Assembly (NCBI RefSeq): GCF_000187245.1 | Contig: NC_027863.1 | Span: 804,735-868,734, forward strand | Source: Ogataea parapolymorpha DL-1 | Taxonomy: Eukaryota; Ascomycota; Pichiomycetes; Pichiales; Pichiaceae | Reading direction: 5' to 3' | Length of the DNA: 64,000 nt | Part shown: positions 60,125 through 64,000 of the stretch, piece after piece | How positions within the stretch are numbered: position 1 is the stretch's first letter | Layout: each line of letters begins with the position of its first letter | Translations under genes and position numbers: made by a program | Notes under the pieces: model-generated | Databases searched by the model: none | What the model was told of the DNA's origin: nothing | Seen by the model: only the letters and a program-made list of their open reading frames with translations

Positions 60125-61189
60125 CTAGTTCAATTCGAAACTGTCGGAGCGTCTTCGAAGGCGGTCAGATGGGTCGCTGTTTAGATTGTGGTACGCAGAG
60201 TCCTGGTTCGGTCTGTTCAATTGCATTGATCTTCTGAACTGGTATGCAGACAGGTCAGAGTTTAATGGAATGTCGGATAATCCATCTTTCTTCGTAGCAA
60301 ACAGTTCATCTGTGTCAGTACCGTGACGAGAAATGTCCAGCAGGAACACACCGCTGAAAATGATGAGGAATCCGCAAATCAAAGAAATGATATTGACGGA
60401 CGAGGTGGTATTGAATCCGCGGAACAAGATGAAGGAAGCACACAACGTAGCTGTGGTAAATGTCACGTAGTACAGTGGGTTAACAATGGAAGTATCGAAT
60501 TGCGCCAGCGCCTTGTTGAAGTAGTTCATTTGTGTCAGAATGCACACAACCACCACAATGATGAAGAAGTAGGTAGAAGGATGTGTAAATTGGTTGTTGC
60601 CCTGTAGGGTCAGCTTCAAGGCAATTCCGAATGCCTTGATCGCACACACGGAAATCGATCCCACCAGGGAGCAGATGCTGATGTATATCATAGGGTTTTG
60701 GTTTCCGAACTTAGGAGCAATTTTGTAGATCATGAACACCGCGTAGATACCAACCACAAGAGCGTACAGCATGAAGCCTGGCTGTTTCGCGTAGTTGAGG
60801 ATCTCGTCCACGGTCTGCACCTCTTTGTCTGCTGGAGCGTGCAACACGATGATCACCGAGCCAAGTAAACAAATTGCACATCCCATTTTACCCAAGGTAC
60901 CAAGTTCCTCCTTCAAAAATACAGAGGCCAAAACGGCGCCAATAATAACAGAAAGAGCTCCAAGGGGGGTCACCAATATAGGAGGAGCAAACGTGTATGC
61001 CGCGAAATTGGCGATTTCCCCAATAGCCATGAGCGAGGTACCAAGGATCCAAATCGGGTTCGTCAGGTACGAGTACGACTCTCCTCCGCTTCCATCTTTC
61101 AGCAGCCCTTTTTTTGTGAGCACAAACGACGTTCCAATCGCCAACGACGAACTGATGGCCAGCGCCAGTCCAATGTACTTATCTTCCAT
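60125..61189 (-). CDS. NIPA-family magnesium transporter
   Basis: A 354-residue membrane protein with about nine segments. IGLALAISSSLAIGTSFVLTKKG, PIWILGTSLMAIGEIANFAAY, APPILVTPLGALSVIIGAVLAS and NPLYYVTFTTATLCASFILF are classic for NIPA1/NIPA2, which move Mg2+ in animals. The C-terminal tail is hydrophilic. S. cerevisiae has no clear member, but many other fungi do. The frame begins six codons earlier with a GTG; the ATG at 61189 (MEDKYIGL) is the likely start. It converges on TIF11 with 46 bp between. Confidence 0.88.
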   Translation of the reverse strand: MEDKYIGLALAISSSLAIGTSFVLTKKGLLKDGSGGESYSYLTNPIWILGTSLMAIGEIANFAAYTFAPPILVTPLGALSVIIGAVLASVFLKEELGTLGKMGCAICLLGSVIIVLHAPADKEVQTVDEILNYAKQPGFMLYALVVGIYAVFMIYKIAPKFGNQNPMIYISICSLVGSISVCAIKAFGIALKLTLQGNNQFTHPSTYFFIIVVVVCILTQMNYFNKALAQFDTSIVNPLYYVTFTTATLCASFILFRGFNTTSSVNIISLICGFLIIFSGVFLLDISRHGTDTDELFATKKDGLSDIPLNSDLSAYQFRRSMQLNRPNQDSAYHNLNSDPSDRLRRRSDSFELN

Positions 61190-61269
61190 TATGAAATGAG
61201 AAAACACGTAAATTATTTTTGTTTCGCGAAGCCTTGGTTAAAATTTTATTTCCTGGCACGTACCTCCAG

Positions 61270-64000
61270 ATGCAGCTTGATGGTGTCAGGGCGGCACTGC
61301 TCGGACTGAAAGATGTGGACGAGTCTGTGGAGCCTCAGCTAGTCGAGTATTTCACGTTCATATATAGCCAGCTCGAGACGGATCGTGTTTCTGCGTGCAG
61401 TACATTGTGTCTCTGGCTGACAAGATCGCAGAGACTCGTCGAAAACGGTGTTGGCAACAAGGACAAGATTTTGTCTTTGGTGACTGATAGATCTGACTAT
61501 TTTTTACAGTACATCATTGATTTCTGGAACGAGTCTGGGGCCCCGTTAGGGAAATGTCTTAGAGATTTGTTTGCAAAATTGATTTTATTCATAGATCGCG
61601 CCCCATCTAGAGACCAAATTTTCAAAGCATATATTGATCGTTGTCTGCAGCTTCCATATTCTTCTCGAGCATTATATTTCTTGTTGGACCATCTTATCAA
61701 GGAGCGACAATGGAGTGTCTATGTTATCCAACACCGTCCGTGTTTTATCCAAGAAGCTATTGAATACATATGGAGCAATGCTCTAGCTAGTTGTATTGGA
61801 AAAACTGTGCCCTTACTTCTAGAAAACCTATACACAGGAGATGATTCATCTTCTTGGTTTTCTTTGTGGAAAGAGCCGGTGATTCATAATTTAGAGATCC
61901 CAAAGCTGAAAAAACACACAGAAACTTACCTGCTACCGAATCTTTTCAAAATTTGCGAACCTGCTACCAAACTTTTTCTTGATGCTGTGAGACCAAACAC
62001 ACCGATATTTCTTGGGTGCTTAAAAATCGCGCAAGATCTTGCGATTGTCTCAGATCCAGCCAGCTTTTTGTCCTATGACGAGTTCAGGGCTCTGTTGTTG
62101 CAACAGGATGATCGGCTGCGGTTGGTGGCACTATCTTTGCTCCTTTCCTCTCCTAAAGGAGCCATGCCTATACAAAATACAGTGTACCAACTTCTAGAGG
62201 ACATCACTGACCACTTGTTTTCCCAAACGGCTCTAGAGACTAGAACCGCCTCTCTCTCGTTGCTCAACACTTTTATCATAAGAATCAGAGATTCATCGTA
62301 CGCTTTGGACAGAGACGCAAAGAGTTTGGCCAAAAAGGACTATGCCAGATTTGAAAAAGAGATAGTATACAAGGAAACGCTTGTTTCAGACGCACAGCAG
62401 TTTCTTGCGACCTTGTTGGAGAAGGTGCTTTTCAATTTGCGGCCAGGTTCATCGTACCACTGTGTTTCTTTTGGCTACGCAGTTCTAAAATCTCTGGTGA
62501 AGTCCGGTCTCGATATCAGGGTTGACGACCGCTACTTCGACAAATTTAGACACATTGATTTTCCTTTTTCAATGGAAATTTACTCCGCAACCCTGGTTCG
62601 CATCCTTATCGACCATTTGTCCGATGACTACGATGACATTCGTTCGATTTCTTGCAAATTTCTCGAAATGTGTCCTGTTGACATAGAAGATTTTGTGGAT
62701 CTCGAGCTTGCTCAAAAGAGAAGTCTATTGCTACTGTGCGACATGAAGGGTAAGAGTGTGGACTTTGCGGGCAAATTCTTTCAGTTTTTGGTTGGACATA
62801 AGAGGGATAAAGGCCTTGACGTCGAGCCTGTCTTGCGGCTGCTGCTACAGAGCTTGAGACACGAAATTGACTCCACGCATAACCTTGGTGAAGCTTGCTT
62901 CAAAGCCAGTGTGCAAGGGTACTTTTCTGCACTCAAGCATATTTACACGGTCAAGAGCGATGATCTGGAAGACTATGTTCCTGCATTGATTGGTTGTTGC
63001 ATGGATATCTGGCAGATCACAAAAGGTGTGCTGCAAAATGATTCGCCAGAAGGGAACTTACCGGAGGAGGTGGAAGAGTATAGTGCGGACCTGGAAGCAA
63101 AATATGGGAAAGCATCGCAAGTGGTCTACAATTATTGTTGGAGGGCTTTGAAAGAGTCGACTAATCTGCTCGAAGTACTAATTTCAAACTACACCATAGA
63201 TGAAGAGCAACTCCGATCCATAGGTGAAATTCTGATGGAGCAACTTGCAACAGTCAGGCACAAGGGTGCATTCACCTCCGTTTTCCCTACATTTGTTGCA
63301 TGCTGCAAGAAATCCAACTATACCCAGGAATGGCTTGATCAGACTCTTCATCTGGTCAAGAACGAAAAAATCTCAATTACAAGAAGATCTGCTGGTATCC
63401 CGTTTCTTCTCACCGCTATGTTGCGTTCTGATGGCACGCTGATAGCCTCCACTATGGATAGTCTTGTTCAAATTGCACGGCTACCCATTGACCAAAATGC
63501 AGCAGTATCCACCAACATCCCCCAAGTCAACGCCATTAACTCGATCAAGGCCATCATTGTGGATTCTGTTTTGTCTCATGAGTCTGCAAATTACGTTGGA
63601 CAGGCATTGCAACTCGCTTTAGATTCTTTTGGCTCGAAAATCTGGGCCGTTCGCAATTGCGGAGTGATGCTTTTCGCTGCGTTGCAAACTAAGCTATTTG
63701 GGAGCAAAAAAATTAGCAACAATCATCTGTCTACTATCTCTGCACGACTGTTCTTTTCCAGGTTCAAGACTATCCGCGGAGTCCTTCTCGAATCGCTTTC
63801 TGATTCCATCAGCAAAGGTTTCACAAGAGACAATGTGGAAAAAATGTATCCTGTGCTTACCACATTGACGCGGCTTGAAGCTACGCCTGGCTACGAGGGA
63901 TTGCAAGAATTTAAGCCGCTCGTTCTTGCATGTTTGAGTAATGAAAGCTGGAAATTACGCGAAATGGCTGCAAGAGCGCTTCCTGCGCTGGTGTCCTCTG
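61270..64000 (+). CDS. TRM732: THADA-family tRNA methylation partner (truncated by the window edge)
   Basis: The frame is open from the ATG at 61270 to the right edge: 910 codons with no stop, so the C-terminus is missing. The protein is a long run of HEAT-like helical pairs. Near the visible end, ITRRSAGIPFLLTAMLRSDG and KIWAVRNCGVMLFAALQTKL are the DUF2428 signature of Trm732/THADA. In S. cerevisiae, Trm732 works with Trm7 to 2'-O-methylate position 32 of certain tRNAs; the yeast protein has about 1400 residues. TIF11 and TPS3 nearby match yeast gene order. The start is 80 bp from the divergent NIPA gene. Confidence 0.9.
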   Translation, partial: MQLDGVRAALLGLKDVDESVEPQLVEYFTFIYSQLETDRVSACSTLCLWLTRSQRLVENGVGNKDKILSLVTDRSDYFLQYIIDFWNESGAPLGKCLRDLFAKLILFIDRAPSRDQIFKAYIDRCLQLPYSSRALYFLLDHLIKERQWSVYVIQHRPCFIQEAIEYIWSNALASCIGKTVPLLLENLYTGDDSSSWFSLWKEPVIHNLEIPKLKKHTETYLLPNLFKICEPATKLFLDAVRPNTPIFLGCLKIAQDLAIVSDPASFLSYDEFRALLLQQDDRLRLVALSLLLSSPKGAMPIQNTVYQLLEDITDHLFSQTALETRTASLSLLNTFIIRIRDSSYALDRDAKSLAKKDYARFEKEIVYKETLVSDAQQFLATLLEKVLFNLRPGSSYHCVSFGYAVLKSLVKSGLDIRVDDRYFDKFRHIDFPFSMEIYSATLVRILIDHLSDDYDDIRSISCKFLEMCPVDIEDFVDLELAQKRSLLLLCDMKGKSVDFAGKFFQFLVGHKRDKGLDVEPVLRLLLQSLRHEIDSTHNLGEACFKASVQGYFSALKHIYTVKSDDLEDYVPALIGCCMDIWQITKGVLQNDSPEGNLPEEVEEYSADLEAKYGKASQVVYNYCWRALKESTNLLEVLISNYTIDEEQLRSIGEILMEQLATVRHKGAFTSVFPTFVACCKKSNYTQEWLDQTLHLVKNEKISITRRSAGIPFLLTAMLRSDGTLIASTMDSLVQIARLPIDQNAAVSTNIPQVNAINSIKAIIVDSVLSHESANYVGQALQLALDSFGSKIWAVRNCGVMLFAALQTKLFGSKKISNNHLSTISARLFFSRFKTIRGVLLESLSDSISKGFTRDNVEKMYPVLTTLTRLEATPGYEGLQEFKPLVLACLSNESWKLREMAARALPALVSS

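Overview
The window looks like ordinary nuclear chromosomal DNA from a budding yeast, most likely a methylotrophic yeast of the Ogataea (Hansenula) group in the Pichiaceae. The evidence is a compact layout of about 33 protein genes in 64 kb, few and very short introns placed near gene starts, and a full set of yeast housekeeping orthologues (PMA1, ACC1, DYN1, MET3, TIM23, PRI2, TIF11). CTG codons fall at conserved leucines (for example the Leu of the CGLFL segment in the GATA zinc finger), so this is not a CUG-Ser or CUG-Ala yeast. The genus is an inference; I could run no database search. I saw no transposon, LTR, tRNA, rRNA, CRISPR or sign of horizontal transfer.

Region by region. 1-6.5 kb: the end of a probable zinc-cluster regulator, a TFIIH Tfb6-like protein, an aldehyde dehydrogenase ending in the peroxisomal signal SKL, a mitochondrial PPR-like protein and a Psh1-like RING protein. 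6.5-10.3 kb: a long promoter and PMA1. 10.6-22.6 kb: DYN1, whose first exon joins the rest through an inferred 32-nt intron. 22.7-31.9 kb: a twin CX9C protein, an F-box-like protein, LSB6, BUD16, MET3, a cysteine-rich protein and a secreted subtilase. 32-43.1 kb: ACC1 with two in-frame starts, a Soa1-like transporter, PPM1 and TIM23. 43.4-53.8 kb: two unknown proteins, a drug/metabolite-type transporter, OST3, PRI2, ATG15, YIP3 (with a reconstructed first exon), TAP42 and a GATA repressor. 54.4-64 kb: a GPI-anchored Cu-only SOD, the trehalose-synthase regulatory subunit (TPS3/TSL1, intron in codon 8), CTK3, TIF11, a NIPA-type magnesium transporter and the start of TRM732, which is cut by the window edge.

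The genes do not form one pathway. Linked themes are sulfur assimilation (MET3 with a Cbf1-type site; a Soa1-like transporter), fatty-acid synthesis (ACC1), and peroxisomal aldehyde oxidation. Two gene groups keep neighbourhoods known from S. cerevisiae: ACC1 near TIM23, and TPS3-TIF11-TRM732. The most interesting signals are the ACC1 5' end, where a 7-codon uORF overlaps the start of a mitochondrial-leader form and stops before the cytosolic start; the SKL-tagged aldehyde dehydrogenase; the 32-nt DYN1 intron; and convergent genes whose stop codons overlap, abut or lie 1 bp apart. I found nothing that amounts to an entirely new biological system.
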